Below are positions 25,705 through 34,681 of a stretch of 63,846 nt of DNA, piece after piece; the first letter of the stretch is position 1, and the number at the start of each line of letters is the position of its first letter. The notes under the pieces were generated by a model, which saw nothing but the letters and a program-made list of their open reading frames with translations, ran no database searches and was not told the origin of the DNA. Origin of the DNA: an uncultured Ruminococcus sp. Lineage in GTDB: Bacteria > Bacillota > Clostridia > Oscillospirales > Acutalibacteraceae. The translations under genes were made by a program, and so were the position numbers. The stretch is taken from contig CACWNY010000002.1 of assembly GCA_902762375.1 (NCBI GenBank), positions 1 through 63,846 on the forward strand, given 5' to 3'.

Positions 25705-25825
25705 AGCTATGACAATTAAAAGTTTCGGTCAAGCCTTTTCAAAGGCTTGTGGGGTCAAGGGGCAAAGCCCCTTGTGGGATTTTTAAGCTGAAAATCCAAA
25801 CAAAATTTTCGTAAGAAAATTTTGC
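25705..25825 (+). repeat. Dispersed hairpin repeat, copy 11, forward, divergent arms
   Basis: h1 is CAAGCCTTTTCAAAGGCTTG, a double-sided change of the usual CCAC/GTGG arms. h2 is typical, h3 is deleted, and h4 is AAAATTTTCGTAAGAAAATTTT, also with both arms changed. It is downstream of the ASCH gene. Confidence 0.8.
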
Positions 25826-25855
25826 TATATAACAAATTTATCAAAAATAACTTTG

Positions 25856-26188
25856 TTACCTGATTAATTCTATCGCTAATACACCGTATTTTTCAATATT
25901 TTCTGCTGAATAATACGCATACATATCTTCATAACAACACTTTTCTTCATGGTCATAACCAAGCTGTATTTTGTCAAAATGTCTGTATAATTCCCGAAAG
26001 TCTGCATAAATATGCAACGCATACACTTTTACTGTCAATGTTTCCCCTGTTGTGATATCGGTAAACCTGATATCATCAAAAGGTCTGATTTTTTGTCTTT
26101 TTTCGTCAAAAAGCCGTAACTCAATGGTTTTTGTTCCTTGTTTTATCTGTTCAAACGGCTTTTTGTATAACTTCATTTCATGCAACAT
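25856..26188 (-). CDS. ASCH-domain protein
   Basis: This 110-residue single-domain protein has the ASCH layout: MKLYKKPFEQIKQGTKTIELRLFDEKRQKI, then a beta strand with FTDITTGETLTVKV. ASCH domains have a PUA-like fold and bind RNA or modified nucleotides; the conserved K-T-I-E-L-R pattern is typical. GGTGG lies about seven bases before the ATG. An ATG at 26176 is an alternative start. No operon partner is close. Confidence 0.75.
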   Translation of the reverse strand: MLHEMKLYKKPFEQIKQGTKTIELRLFDEKRQKIRPFDDIRFTDITTGETLTVKVYALHIYADFRELYRHFDKIQLGYDHEEKCCYEDMYAYYSAENIEKYGVLAIELIR

Positions 26189-26244
26189 TTTTATTCCACC
26201 ATATAAGCCTTTTTATTTTCCAGTAAAGCCGACAAAATTTTTCT

Positions 26245-26410
26245 ACCTGTGCGGTTGAAAATCAAATCGTTATTGTCAAAATTTGCTTACGCAAATTTTG
26301 GATTTTTATGGGGAGTTTAAGGGCTTCGCCCTTAAAAATCCCACAAGGGGCTTTGCCCCTTGACCCCACCACTTTTGAAAAAGTGGACAAAACTTTTAAT
26401 TGTCATAGCC
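26245..26410 (-). repeat. Dispersed hairpin repeat, copy 12, full length, reverse
   Basis: ACCTGTGCGGTTGAAAATC end, h4 AAAATTTGCTTACGCAAATTTT, AAGGGCTTCGCCCTT, CAAGGGGCTTTGCCCCTTG, CCACTTTTGAAAAAGTGG, then TTTTAATTGTCATAGC. It lies upstream of the ASCH gene and downstream of the DUF2809-like gene. Confidence 0.88.
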
Positions 26411-26427
26411 GCACAGATGACATAATT

Positions 26428-26817
26428 TTATTTTCCTTTTCTGCAACGATAAGTCATATATTCGTATATTCCTGTGACAGTACACCCTATCGCATATGCC
26501 ACAATATCCCATACGCTGAACCCATTACCAATAGCAATCCTTAACGCATAATTCTGAATACCCAGTATATCCACAATATGAATATACTGCATACATTCCA
26601 CAAACACCGCAAAAATAAAGATATACACCGACAACAACGGATATTTTTCAGGTATGAAAATCCGAACAAATGTATACAGTAAAATCACAACCAGTGTATC
26701 ACCACCATAGGGACGGATAATATCATCATTGACATATTTTGCGATATAAACCTCAACAGCAAACAGTAATATGGTAAGCAAAATGTACACAATTCTTTTC
26801 TTAGTGACTGTTTTCAT
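26428..26817 (-). CDS. DUF2809-like small membrane protein
   Basis: This 129-residue protein has four membrane segments and the signature RPYGGDTLVVILLYTFVR, followed by a segment ending FVECMQYIHIVDILGI, which is the DUF2809 pattern. The function is unknown. The ATG at 26817 has GGCAGGT upstream and overlaps the 3' end of the preceding membrane-protein gene by 17 bases, which suggests coupled translation and a shared role. Confidence 0.7.
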   Translation of the reverse strand: MKTVTKKRIVYILLTILLFAVEVYIAKYVNDDIIRPYGGDTLVVILLYTFVRIFIPEKYPLLSVYIFIFAVFVECMQYIHIVDILGIQNYALRIAIGNGFSVWDIVAYAIGCTVTGIYEYMTYRCRKGK

Positions 26818-28405
26818 GAACGATACCTGCCTTTGTATGTTGTTTCGGCTTGAAAAATTCAGAGTTCCAGAAAAGGATAATCCCGTCAACAGCCGTAATC
26901 AAGAAAAGCGGTGTAAAATTATAAAGATATCTGGAGCGTGTTTCCCATACAGAAAAGAACAATATTACTCCAAAAATAATTCCGTGAATCAGCGTAATTT
27001 TATCAGGACGTTTTTTTCTCAAATAGAAATATCCCGAAAGGCACATTGCTATCAGCATACACATATGGTATACGCCACTATAAGTACGGAAAGCCTCATA
27101 ATGCTGACCGTCATTGAGTACAAATTCAAAGAAAATGTTTTCATCTTCAATTCTTTGACCATCAATATCCAAGCGGTTCAAATGGTGTTGGATATAGTAA
27201 GTGCCGTCACTCCATGTATAGATAAGTTTGCGATAGAGATGTTTAGTCATACCGTCAAAGCCCATACTTGAAATGCGTTCCTGTATTTTTTGAATATTAG
27301 CTTGTTTTTTCTGGTCGTAGTTTCCAGCATGGGCAGTAAAAGAAGCGTCTTTCTGATTGAAACCGCCGTTGCCGTTAAGACCCATCATCAGCCAATGCTG
27401 AACAGGAAACTTCTGGGCATAGAGTTCTTCTTGCGAAACAATGTTCATAGAACTGATGAAAGTATTGATACTGAAAATGAAAATAAATGTTGATAATAGA
27501 ATATATACAATGGAAATCAGTGTTTTCTTAATATTGCCACATAAGAAGATGTAAACCACTGCACCGACAAGAATAATCAGAATACTGCCTTTTATAACAA
27601 ATCCGATGGCAATAAAAATTCCGCTGATACAAAAGTAAATTACGGATAAATGGAAATCGTGTTTATTCTGTTTGATTTTCTCCTGTCCTTTGATGATAAA
27701 GTAAATGGAAATAACGGTAAACGGAATACTCAAAGAATCGCTGTAGTAGTAGGCGGTATAGGTATAGTAGGGAAGAAATAACAGACAGCAGAACAGGGTG
27801 AGAAAAGCTCCTTTGTAGCTAAAAATTTTTTTGGCAATCAGAAAAGTAAAAATGACCGACACATTAATAAACACCGTATTCAGAATAACAGGAGCAAAGG
27901 TAGAGATACTGCCGAAAATCAGATAAATAGCACGGTAATAGAAGGAAAGCATAATTAAAATACCATTATTATTGGTATAGCGAGCCATATAGTGAGAACG
28001 CCCTTCAGGAAGTCCCACATACATATTATCAAAATTACCGTCTTTGGCAAAATTTTTGGCGATAGTGTCAATGGTCATCCAGTCTGTAACGGGAGTACTG
28101 ATAAGAAAGTAACCAAGAATAAGTTGCATAATGAACATAGCCATCACAACAATGACAGCCATTAGAATGAGCTGTTGACGATTGAAGTGCAATATTCGGA
28201 TTTGAGTACGCACTTTTTTGACGAGATGTTCATTATTGTAAGAAATTTTCGCTTTCATGAACAAAAAGACAATCAAAGCGGTAAAAAAAAGAGAGTAGAT
28301 GTCTTTAAAGATGACAGTAGAGGCACCAATGACAATCAGCGAAAAAATAACAGCAAAAGTATAGCCAAAAACAACATTGCTTTTCAGTTTAAACTTATTC
28401 ATCAT
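26801..28405 (-). CDS. Multi-pass membrane protein, candidate GT-C glycosyltransferase
   Basis: This protein of about 534 residues has roughly eleven membrane segments. A large first loop has the acidic TDWMTIDTIAKNFAKDGNFDNMY, and a periplasmic-type C-terminal part contains GLNGNGGFNQKDASFTAH. The layout matches GT39/PMT-like glycosyltransferases that use lipid-linked sugars. GGAG is followed by three ATG codons in a row; I use the middle one at 28405, but 28408 or 28402 are possible. It overlaps the downstream DUF2809-like gene. Acceptor and donor are unknown. Confidence 0.6.
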   Translation of the reverse strand: MMNKFKLKSNVVFGYTFAVIFSLIVIGASTVIFKDIYSLFFTALIVFLFMKAKISYNNEHLVKKVRTQIRILHFNRQQLILMAVIVVMAMFIMQLILGYFLISTPVTDWMTIDTIAKNFAKDGNFDNMYVGLPEGRSHYMARYTNNNGILIMLSFYYRAIYLIFGSISTFAPVILNTVFINVSVIFTFLIAKKIFSYKGAFLTLFCCLLFLPYYTYTAYYYSDSLSIPFTVISIYFIIKGQEKIKQNKHDFHLSVIYFCISGIFIAIGFVIKGSILIILVGAVVYIFLCGNIKKTLISIVYILLSTFIFIFSINTFISSMNIVSQEELYAQKFPVQHWLMMGLNGNGGFNQKDASFTAHAGNYDQKKQANIQKIQERISSMGFDGMTKHLYRKLIYTWSDGTYYIQHHLNRLDIDGQRIEDENIFFEFVLNDGQHYEAFRTYSGVYHMCMLIAMCLSGYFYLRKKRPDKITLIHGIIFGVILFFSVWETRSRYLYNFTPLFLITAVDGIILFWNSEFFKPKQHTKAGIVHENSH

Positions 28406-28418
28406 CATACACTCCAAG

Positions 28419-28529
28419 TTTAAGGGCTACCGCCCTTAAAAATCCTGTGTCAAGGGTTGCACCCTTGACAATCCTGCCCACTTTTTTGAAAAAAGTGGAC
28501 AAAAAACTTTTATGGCTCACTTCGTTCGA
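28419..28529 (-). repeat. Dispersed hairpin repeat, copy 13, reverse, first of a pair
   Basis: Almost the same as copy 9: AAGGGCTACCGCCCTT, CAAGGGTTGCACCCTTG, CCACTTTTTTGAAAAAAGTGG, ending GGCTCACTTCGTTCG. It lies directly upstream of the membrane-protein gene. Confidence 0.85.
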
Positions 28530-28543
28530 GTTGTTATCTCAAG

Positions 28544-28715
28544 TATAGCTATAAAAATTAAAAGTTTTTGTCAACTTTTTTCAAAAAGTTGTGGGGTCAA
28601 GGGGCAAAGCCCCTTGTGGGATTTTAAAGGGCAAAGCCCTTTAATAGATAAAAATTCAAAACAAAATTTGCGTAAGCAAATTTTGACAATAACTATTTGC
28701 TTTTCAACCGTTCAG
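28544..28715 (+). repeat. Dispersed hairpin repeat, copy 14, full length, forward
   Basis: h1 is CAACTTTTTTCAAAAAGTTG, a paired change from CCAC/GTGG. h2, h3, h4 and the TTTTCAACCGTTCAGG end are typical. It lies just after the rpe stop codon. Confidence 0.88.
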
Positions 28716-28722
28716 GTATTTT

Positions 28723-29367
28723 TTAGAATGATTGCAGGTAAGCAATAGCCTGTTTCGGACTTTCAGCTTTAAATACACCTGTTCCTGATACACAGATATC
28801 TATACCGTATTCAGCACATTGTGAAATGGTATTTTCATTAATACCACCATCAGCCTCAATAAGGATATCCGTACCTTGTCGGATAGCTTCTTCTTTGATT
28901 TTTATCGCTTTGGGCAACATATCTGCCATGAAAGATTGTCCGCCAAATCCAGGTTCTACGGTCATAATCAGTACCATGTCAATCGCTTTGAGATAGGGGA
29001 ATACAACTTCGGCGGGGGTATTCGGTTTGATGACAAGTCCTGATTTGATATGAAAGGAATTAATTTTGTCAATGGTTTGTTGGATATCGGATTTTGCTTC
29101 TACATGGAAAGTGATGATATCTGCTCCTGCCTTGACAAAATCTTCAATATAGTTTAAAGGGTTGTCAATCATTAAATGAACATCAAACGGAACTTTGGTA
29201 AGTGGTCTGACAGCTTTGATAACAACTGCTCCGAAAGTGATGTTCGGTACAAAAGCACCGTCCATAACATCAAGGTGCATATAGTCGGCACCTGCCTTAT
29301 CCATTCTGATAATTTCTTCACCCATTTTTGCAAAGTCACATGATAATAATGATGGTGCGATTTTCAT
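28723..29367 (-). CDS. rpe: Ribulose-phosphate 3-epimerase
   Basis: This 214-residue TIM-barrel enzyme interconverts ribulose 5-phosphate and xylulose 5-phosphate in the pentose phosphate pathway. Signature patterns are APSLLSCDF, HLDVMDGAFVPNITFG (metal-binding His and Asp), DVHLMIDNP, MTVEPGFGGQ and EADGGIN. AAAGGAG precedes the ATG by about nine bases. In many Firmicutes rpe lies beside rsgA and the prkC/prpC pair; here it stands between repeats and a large membrane-protein gene. Confidence 0.96.
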   Translation of the reverse strand: MKIAPSLLSCDFAKMGEEIIRMDKAGADYMHLDVMDGAFVPNITFGAVVIKAVRPLTKVPFDVHLMIDNPLNYIEDFVKAGADIITFHVEAKSDIQQTIDKINSFHIKSGLVIKPNTPAEVVFPYLKAIDMVLIMTVEPGFGGQSFMADMLPKAIKIKEEAIRQGTDILIEADGGINENTISQCAEYGIDICVSGTGVFKAESPKQAIAYLQSF

Positions 29368-29388
29368 GTTGATTTACTCCTTTCCTAT

Positions 29389-29488
29389 CGGGGAGTTCCT
29401 CCCCGAACCCCTGATTTAAGGGCTGTCGCCCTTAAAAATCCCACCCACTTTTTTGAAAAAAAGTGGACAAAAAACTTTTAATTGTCAC
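29389..29488 (-). repeat. Dispersed hairpin repeat, copy 15, reverse
   Basis: CGGGGAGTTCCTCCCCG, AAGGGCTGTCGCCCTT, CCACTTTTTTGAAAAAAAGTGG and the TTTTAATTGTCAC end. The GGGGA/TCCCC hairpin has a different loop from other copies. It lies between rpe and the degenerate ATPase gene. Confidence 0.83.
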
Positions 29489-29498
29489 GAATTACGCA

Positions 29499-32468
29499 TT
29501 AAATAAGCGGTGCGATGATGGAAGAGGCTGTCCAGAAAATCATGAGCAGTAACCATATGATTGTGCCAATGCTTTGTTCCGCTGAAAACAGGGATATCCC
29601 TACAGAGGTAGCTAATCCGAAAAGAATTACTGCAAATTCTAGTATCACCGCACGGGTAATATTACTTTTGATTTTAATACAACCTGAAATTGCTCCCGCA
29701 AGTGAAGAGAATTTTCCTCTTGTACAGATATAACTTCTTGCACGGGTGCTTTTTTCGGAAATGGATTGTTTACAGATGTGTCCCAGAGAGTTGGGAAAAA
29801 GTTTGAGGGAATTTTCATGCAACCCATAATCTTCTGCAATCATTTCTGCACGGATAACAGGGTCAACGGTTCTGATTAAAATGGAAACACCATTCTCTTG
29901 TAAGCGTAGGAGTTCAGCTTTGATTTTTGCGTCAGGAGAATAGGAAGCCTCAATCCATGCGGTAAGCTGTCCTGCACTGGCAATATAGATAATGGTCGTG
30001 TGCTGGTCTGCCAAGTCTTTTTCTTTTTGAAGAAAAGGAACAGTTTTAGTTTCTTCCATACCCGTAATGCCGTATTTTTCCATCAGAGAACGCCTGCCGA
30101 TAAGGATTCTTTCTCCGCCTATCCAGGCAACAATACCTTTGTTTTCTTCAAATTTAACACTGTCCACAAAGGGAAGTTCATCAACTTTATTGTTAATCAG
30201 TTCGGAAAACACATAGGTCAGTGAGGTATTGGTAAATTTCAGTACGGCAGCAACATTGAGTAAAGTTTCTTCCAGAATTTCATTGTTGACAAAAGGTTTT
30301 AATGCTTTGAGCCTGACACAGGACGAGGGGTAAAGTTCTTTACTGTCCAGCATAATGGCTGATGTGTCGGCAAATTGTTTTACAGCTGGATAACCAACAA
30401 TCATAGCATCATTAAGTAAGGCATTTCGGCAAAGTCTTTTCATGGGAATATTGACCGAGAGCATACAGGCAACATGCACAGTAAGGCTGGTGACCATAGC
30501 AAGAGAAGAAATTGCTCCTGTTATACTTTGATAAATAATACCATGTATGATGGCGGTAATAACGGCAATAAGAATTGTCCAGATGGAAAATTTTGCAGAC
30601 CATATTTCACAAGGGTCTTTGGCATAGGAAAGTTTAAGAAAATTTTTGTAAAAATCTGTTTTCCGCTGATAGGCGATGATAGGGTCAGCAGAATTTGTTC
30701 CTCTCACCATTTTTTCAGCAATTTTTGTGTTGTTGAAGATAGTTGCTGCATATTTTTTTCTGTCATGAAGAACAAAACGGAAATTGTCTTTGATACGCAA
30801 TACCATGATTAATTTTCCGACAGAATTGACGGTCAGTGCAAAAAGAACAAGCAAAGCATAAAGATTTTGTTGTCCGTTGTAAAAAATGTCTGCATTGAAA
30901 AGAGCAACAATACATTGTATCAGACATACTACACAAGCAACAGATATGGCGGTATCGGAACTGCCTTTGAAATAAATTAACGGAGCAAGTCCTTTTTTTA
31001 TGGATTCAAAAGATACACCTATCCCTACCAATAGCAAAAGCAGATTTGCCGAACAGTAAACCATACCTGCATCGGGAATAAGATTGATAAATTCTTCTGA
31101 AAAGTTCCACTGTAAAAAAACAAGAATAAAATCAAACAGAAACAGTCCGCCAACAATCAGCATACGGAAAAATAACCGCTTGATATTCATATTGATTTCG
31201 GATAATACAGCTCTTGCATCCTGTGGAACTTCGTAATCGTCAATTTTTTCGTATTCCTGTTTTGAGGTACTGGAGGCGAGCAGATTCAAATCTCTTGTCA
31301 TACTGTAGGTAAAAGAAGAATCTTTGCTTTTCTTGGTTTTGGGAGATTTCTGTTTTCCTGATTTCTTTTGGAGTTTCTTTTTCTCACGCCTTGATAAGAA
31401 CGACAAACGATATTTTTCTGCGATTTTTTCGTCTTCTTCTTCGTCCTCTTCGGGAGTGATTTTGGAGTAATCTTTTTTTTCAAAAACCTTTTTATTGGCT
31501 TCCTTTGTGGTTTTCTTTTCTTTTTCTTTGTCATTGCGGAATGTTCCGAAAACGGTGGTTGCTTTAGTGATAATTTCTTCATCAGGAACTTCCGTCTGTT
31601 TGCGTGCTTTTTCGGCTTCTCTTTTGGCTTTGAGAATTGTCGGGTCAAGATATTCCTCATAGGCATGGAAAATAATGGGATAAAGTTTGCCGATTTCCAC
31701 GCTGAAAGACGATTTTGTGGTTTCTATGGTATACATAGGAGCAATGTTGTTTTCGATAAAAATATTGCCATTGACCTTTTTGACTGTGGCAAAACTCATA
31801 TCAATATCTTCAATCGGTGGTGGTGCTTTAATTCGGCGTTGTTCACTGTAAGGAGAATCATTGAGAATATCATCATAATTAAACTTTTCTCCTTGTTCGG
31901 TTGTTGTATCGTTGATATGTTTTTCTTGATAATTTTTTTCGTCAGTACTGTCGGCATTGGTGATATCCTCATCACTTGAAAATTCATCGGGTTTTGCATT
32001 GAGTGCCTGTCCGAAACGAAAAATGGAATTGAAAAACGATTTGGCTTTGCGATAAGGTTTTCTTTCATTGAGATTTCCGTATTCGGAATTGAATGCCTCG
32101 TCGTTTTCATCTTCATCAGTGTTTTCCTGTTGGATATTTTGGTAATCCTCAACGGAAATATCCGTATCTTCTTCCAGATTTTCTTCCTGTGATTGTTGGG
32201 ATTGTTGAGGTTGTCCGACAATTTTGAACTGCGGTTTTCCTGAATTGGAGGGAGTCTGGAGAGTTTCTGTATTGTTGTCTGGTAAAGTGTTGTTTTCAGT
32301 ATTATTTTCAGAGATTTCTGGGGATTCGGTAGGTTCAGAAGATTCTGTATGATTTTCTGACGGTTCTTCTTCAGTAATATCCTCCACTAATTTTTTCTCT
32401 TTTTTATCTTTAAATAATCGTTTAAAAAAACTGTTGTTATTCTTTTTTTCATGTTTCACAATTATCAA
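29499..32468 (-). CDS. Large membrane protein resembling a catalytically dead P-type ATPase
   Basis: This 989-residue protein has a charged low-complexity cytoplasmic region (1-420, rich in E, N, S and K) followed by about eight membrane segments. Segments 435-690 lead into IPMKRLCRNALLNDAMIVG and then IMLDSKELYP (Asp708), which occupies the position of the DKTGT phosphorylation loop. It continues with an N-domain-like GGERILIGRRSLM (784-796) and LLRLQENGVSILIRTVDP (about 853-870), where pumps have TGDN. The GDGxND motif is absent around 905-925. So the fold of a P1-type ATPase seems present but the hydrolysis motifs are lost; transport by ATP hydrolysis is unlikely. The TTG start has AAGGA six bases upstream. 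Role unknown; a regulatory or scaffolding role is inference. Confidence 0.6.
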   Translation of the reverse strand: MIIVKHEKKNNNSFFKRLFKDKKEKKLVEDITEEEPSENHTESSEPTESPEISENNTENNTLPDNNTETLQTPSNSGKPQFKIVGQPQQSQQSQEENLEEDTDISVEDYQNIQQENTDEDENDEAFNSEYGNLNERKPYRKAKSFFNSIFRFGQALNAKPDEFSSDEDITNADSTDEKNYQEKHINDTTTEQGEKFNYDDILNDSPYSEQRRIKAPPPIEDIDMSFATVKKVNGNIFIENNIAPMYTIETTKSSFSVEIGKLYPIIFHAYEEYLDPTILKAKREAEKARKQTEVPDEEIITKATTVFGTFRNDKEKEKKTTKEANKKVFEKKDYSKITPEEDEEEDEKIAEKYRLSFLSRREKKKLQKKSGKQKSPKTKKSKDSSFTYSMTRDLNLLASSTSKQEYEKIDDYEVPQDARAVLSEINMNIKRLFFRMLIVGGLFLFDFILVFLQWNFSEEFINLIPDAGMVYCSANLLLLLVGIGVSFESIKKGLAPLIYFKGSSDTAISVACVVCLIQCIVALFNADIFYNGQQNLYALLVLFALTVNSVGKLIMVLRIKDNFRFVLHDRKKYAATIFNNTKIAEKMVRGTNSADPIIAYQRKTDFYKNFLKLSYAKDPCEIWSAKFSIWTILIAVITAIIHGIIYQSITGAISSLAMVTSLTVHVACMLSVNIPMKRLCRNALLNDAMIVGYPAVKQFADTSAIMLDSKELYPSSCVRLKALKPFVNNEILEETLLNVAAVLKFTNTSLTYVFSELINNKVDELPFVDSVKFEENKGIVAWIGGERILIGRRSLMEKYGITGMEETKTVPFLQKEKDLADQHTTIIYIASAGQLTAWIEASYSPDAKIKAELLRLQENGVSILIRTVDPVIRAEMIAEDYGLHENSLKLFPNSLGHICKQSISEKSTRARSYICTRGKFSSLAGAISGCIKIKSNITRAVILEFAVILFGLATSVGISLFSAEQSIGTIIWLLLMIFWTASSIIAPLI

Positions 32469-32516
32469 CTCTTTTCCTTAGCGATAATTCACAAATCTCC
32501 TCTATTCATCAAACGG

Positions 32517-33338
32517 TTATATTCGTTGTCTGCACACATCATACATGAGAATTCCTGCAGCGACAGACGCATTTAAAGAATTAATGTTTCCTTTCATTGG
32601 TAAGGAAACAATGCCGTCACATTTTGAACGGATAAGTCTGCCGATACCTTTTCCTTCATTGCCGATGACAATGGCAATACTGCCTTTTAAATCAAACTGT
32701 TGTGATGGTATACCGTCCATGTCTGCACCAAGTACCCATACACCTCTTTGTTTGAGTTCTTCTATGGTAGCAGATAAATTGGTCACTCTGGCTACATTGA
32801 CATATTCTACTGCACCTGCCGATGATTTTCCTACGGCATAACTTAATCCGACACTTCTCCTTTTGGGAATAATGATACCATGTACACCTGTACATTCTGC
32901 TGTTCTGATGATAGCTCCCAGATTGTGAGGGTCTTCAATTTCGTCCAGAATGATAATGAACGGATTTTCGCTACGCTCTTCCGCTGTTTTGAAAATATCG
33001 TCAATGTTTACATATTCTTTGCAGGCTACCATAGCAATAATGCCCTGATGTACACCGTTCTTACTTAAAAAGTCTAGTTTTTTGCTATCTGCTTCTTTAA
33101 CAGGTATTCCTCTGTTTTTGGCAAGGGTGATAATCTCTCCTAAAGACCCGTTTTTGTTGCCTTTGGCAATAATAATACTGTCAATCGTTCTGCCACTTTT
33201 TAATGCTTCTCTGACACAATTTCTGCCGACAAGCACATCATTGTATTTTTCATTATGTTCTTCCCTAATTGAATGTGTTTTTGCACTGTAATCTTCCGTA
33301 TGTTTTCTGTGTTTTGGTTTCTGTGCATTATCTTTCAA
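32517..33338 (-). CDS. rlmB: 23S rRNA (guanosine-2'-O-)methyltransferase RlmB (TrmH/SpoU family)
   Basis: This 273-residue enzyme methylates a ribose in the peptidyl transferase centre of 23S rRNA. It has the substrate-binding L30e-like N domain (VLVGRNCVREALKSG) and the SPOUT knot motifs LDEIEDPHNLGAIIRTAE, VIGNEGKGIG and LPMKGNINSLNASVAAGI. The N-terminal 40 residues are a charged extension. The TTG at 33338 has AGAGGTG six bases upstream; a GTG at 33347 overlaps that site and is less likely. It lies 48 bases upstream of the degenerate ATPase gene and may be co-transcribed with it. Confidence 0.92.
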   Translation of the reverse strand: MKDNAQKPKHRKHTEDYSAKTHSIREEHNEKYNDVLVGRNCVREALKSGRTIDSIIIAKGNKNGSLGEIITLAKNRGIPVKEADSKKLDFLSKNGVHQGIIAMVACKEYVNIDDIFKTAEERSENPFIIILDEIEDPHNLGAIIRTAECTGVHGIIIPKRRSVGLSYAVGKSSAGAVEYVNVARVTNLSATIEELKQRGVWVLGADMDGIPSQQFDLKGSIAIVIGNEGKGIGRLIRSKCDGIVSLPMKGNINSLNASVAAGILMYDVCRQRI

Positions 33339-33429
33339 TCTAAGCACCTCTGAAAATATAAATTTTGCATATACACTTGAATTATAACATAGATAGAAAA
33401 AATAGCAAAGTGTTTCCGAAAAAAATTCA

Positions 33430-34023
33430 TTATACTTCTGTATTATTCATAAAATAAGCTCCGACATCAATATTTTTTGGTATAATACCATAAATCTGGG
33501 TCAGCGGGTCTTTGAAAACAACCATATGGGGAGGTACGACACTGAAACAGAAAAAAATAATGAAAAATAAAAACAGAAATCCTAATGCTAAGGGAAATAA
33601 TTCACGGATATCTTTTTCTGATATAGTAAATTTGTATGCAGTAAATTGGGAAATCACAACAGCAAAAAAGGAAATTATGCCTACTTTGGATAAAGGGATT
33701 ATCTTTTCTGTTATATTCTGATACAAAAAAATGCCTGTAATAATTACGGTACATTGCAGATACAAAGAAAATACTTTGGCTACGATGAATTGTCGGAAAT
33801 AAGGTACAGAACAGGCAAGTTCGATAATTGTCCAGACGCATAATGCAAGAGCAAAAACTTTGCTGTGTTCCCATATACTTTCATTGACACAACCGAATAA
33901 AATACCTACCACACTTTTTTGTGTGATATCATACAGAAAATGTAAAAGTATGCCTGACAGGAAAATCAATAATGTACCAATAATCTCTAAATTTCGTAAT
34001 TTCTGTTGTCCTGATTTTACCAT
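33430..34023 (-). CDS. DUF6512-like membrane protein
   Basis: This 197-residue protein has about six membrane segments and the pattern LHFLYDITQKSVVGILFGCVNESIWEHSK early in the chain, which is characteristic of DUF6512. GGAGAG lies eight bases before the ATG at 34023; the frame open to 34032 starts with a GTG inside the ribosome binding region. No function is known for the family. It is a stand-alone gene. Confidence 0.7.
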   Translation of the reverse strand: MVKSGQQKLRNLEIIGTLLIFLSGILLHFLYDITQKSVVGILFGCVNESIWEHSKVFALALCVWTIIELACSVPYFRQFIVAKVFSLYLQCTVIITGIFLYQNITEKIIPLSKVGIISFFAVVISQFTAYKFTISEKDIRELFPLALGFLFLFFIIFFCFSVVPPHMVVFKDPLTQIYGIIPKNIDVGAYFMNNTEV

Positions 34024-34083
34024 GATAATCACTCTCCACTGTATATTTATATGAGAATATCTAAAAATAATACTGTAGATAAT

Positions 34084-34222
34084 CTAGCTCTGACAACTAA
34101 AAGTTTTTGTCCACTTTTTTCAAAAAGTGGTGGGGTCGAGGGGCAAAGCCCCTCGTGGGATTTTAAAGGGCAAAGCCCTTTAACTCTCTATAAAAATTCA
34201 AAATTTGCGAAAGCAAATTTTG
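34084..34222 (+). repeat. Dispersed hairpin repeat, copy 16, forward
   Basis: h2 is CGAGGGGCAAAGCCCCTCG, i.e. CAAG/CTTG became CGAG/CTCG on both arms. h1, h3 and h4 (AAATTTGCGAAAGCAAATTT) are present. The gap 34024-34338 holds this copy and the hairpin at 34253-34296. Confidence 0.87.
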
Positions 34223-34252
34223 ATATATGACAAAATGTTCCAATCAAACTGG

Positions 34253-34296
34253 CAAACTCCCTTTTCAGACCGTTAGAGGTCTGAAAGGGGAGTTTG
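34253..34296. repeat. Strong 19-bp hairpin downstream of the small membrane protein gene
   Basis: The left arm 34253-34271 (CAAACTCCCTTTTCAGACC) pairs with 34278-34296 with one G-U pair and a six-base loop. No T-run follows on either strand. It is unlike the dispersed repeat and ends 42 bases from the stop codon of the small membrane protein gene, so it may stabilise or end that transcript. Confidence 0.6.
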
Positions 34297-34338
34297 TTAC
34301 TTGGGAAATGGGGGTGCCGAAAATTTTCATCGTGCTGA

Positions 34339-34602
34339 TTATCGGTAATAGAAAACAAGTGCAGTGACTAAAGCACCTGCCAAAGCAGAAGCACCTAAGC
34401 GTACACTCCAGTAAAAAAATGCCCTACCTTTTGTGATGACGGAAGGTGCTGACAAAGAATGAAGCATTTTTTTAGCTTCTTTTTCCAGTAGTGAACGCTG
34501 TACATTGGTATATTCAGGTTTCAATACCAATAAAGCTCTTTCATAATAGCGGTTATCGGTTTCTGTCACTTCAATAATGGTTCTGTTAATGCCCTTAATC
34601 AT
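34339..34602 (-). CDS. Small single-span membrane protein, unknown
   Basis: This 87-residue protein has a soluble N-terminal part of about 60 residues (IKGINRTIIEVTETDNRYYERALLVLKPEY) and one C-terminal membrane segment (WSVRLGASALAGALVTALVFYY). CGGAGATG lies seven bases before the ATG. I do not recognise the family. It is the last leftward gene before the 9-mer array, so its promoter lies at the edge of that region; neighbours give no further clue. Confidence 0.6.
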   Translation of the reverse strand: MIKGINRTIIEVTETDNRYYERALLVLKPEYTNVQRSLLEKEAKKMLHSLSAPSVITKGRAFFYWSVRLGASALAGALVTALVFYYR

Positions 34603-34681
34603 AGCAAATCATCTCCGAAAAATTGATTTTTTCAAGGTAAGCATTGACGAAAAATCATTGGATTATACAAAAAAAAGAAAT

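Noticed and set aside
31298..31979. Open frames in other phases across the low-complexity part of the degenerate ATPase gene
   Set aside because: They are lysine- or asparagine-rich shadows of the biased coding sequence without ribosome binding sites.
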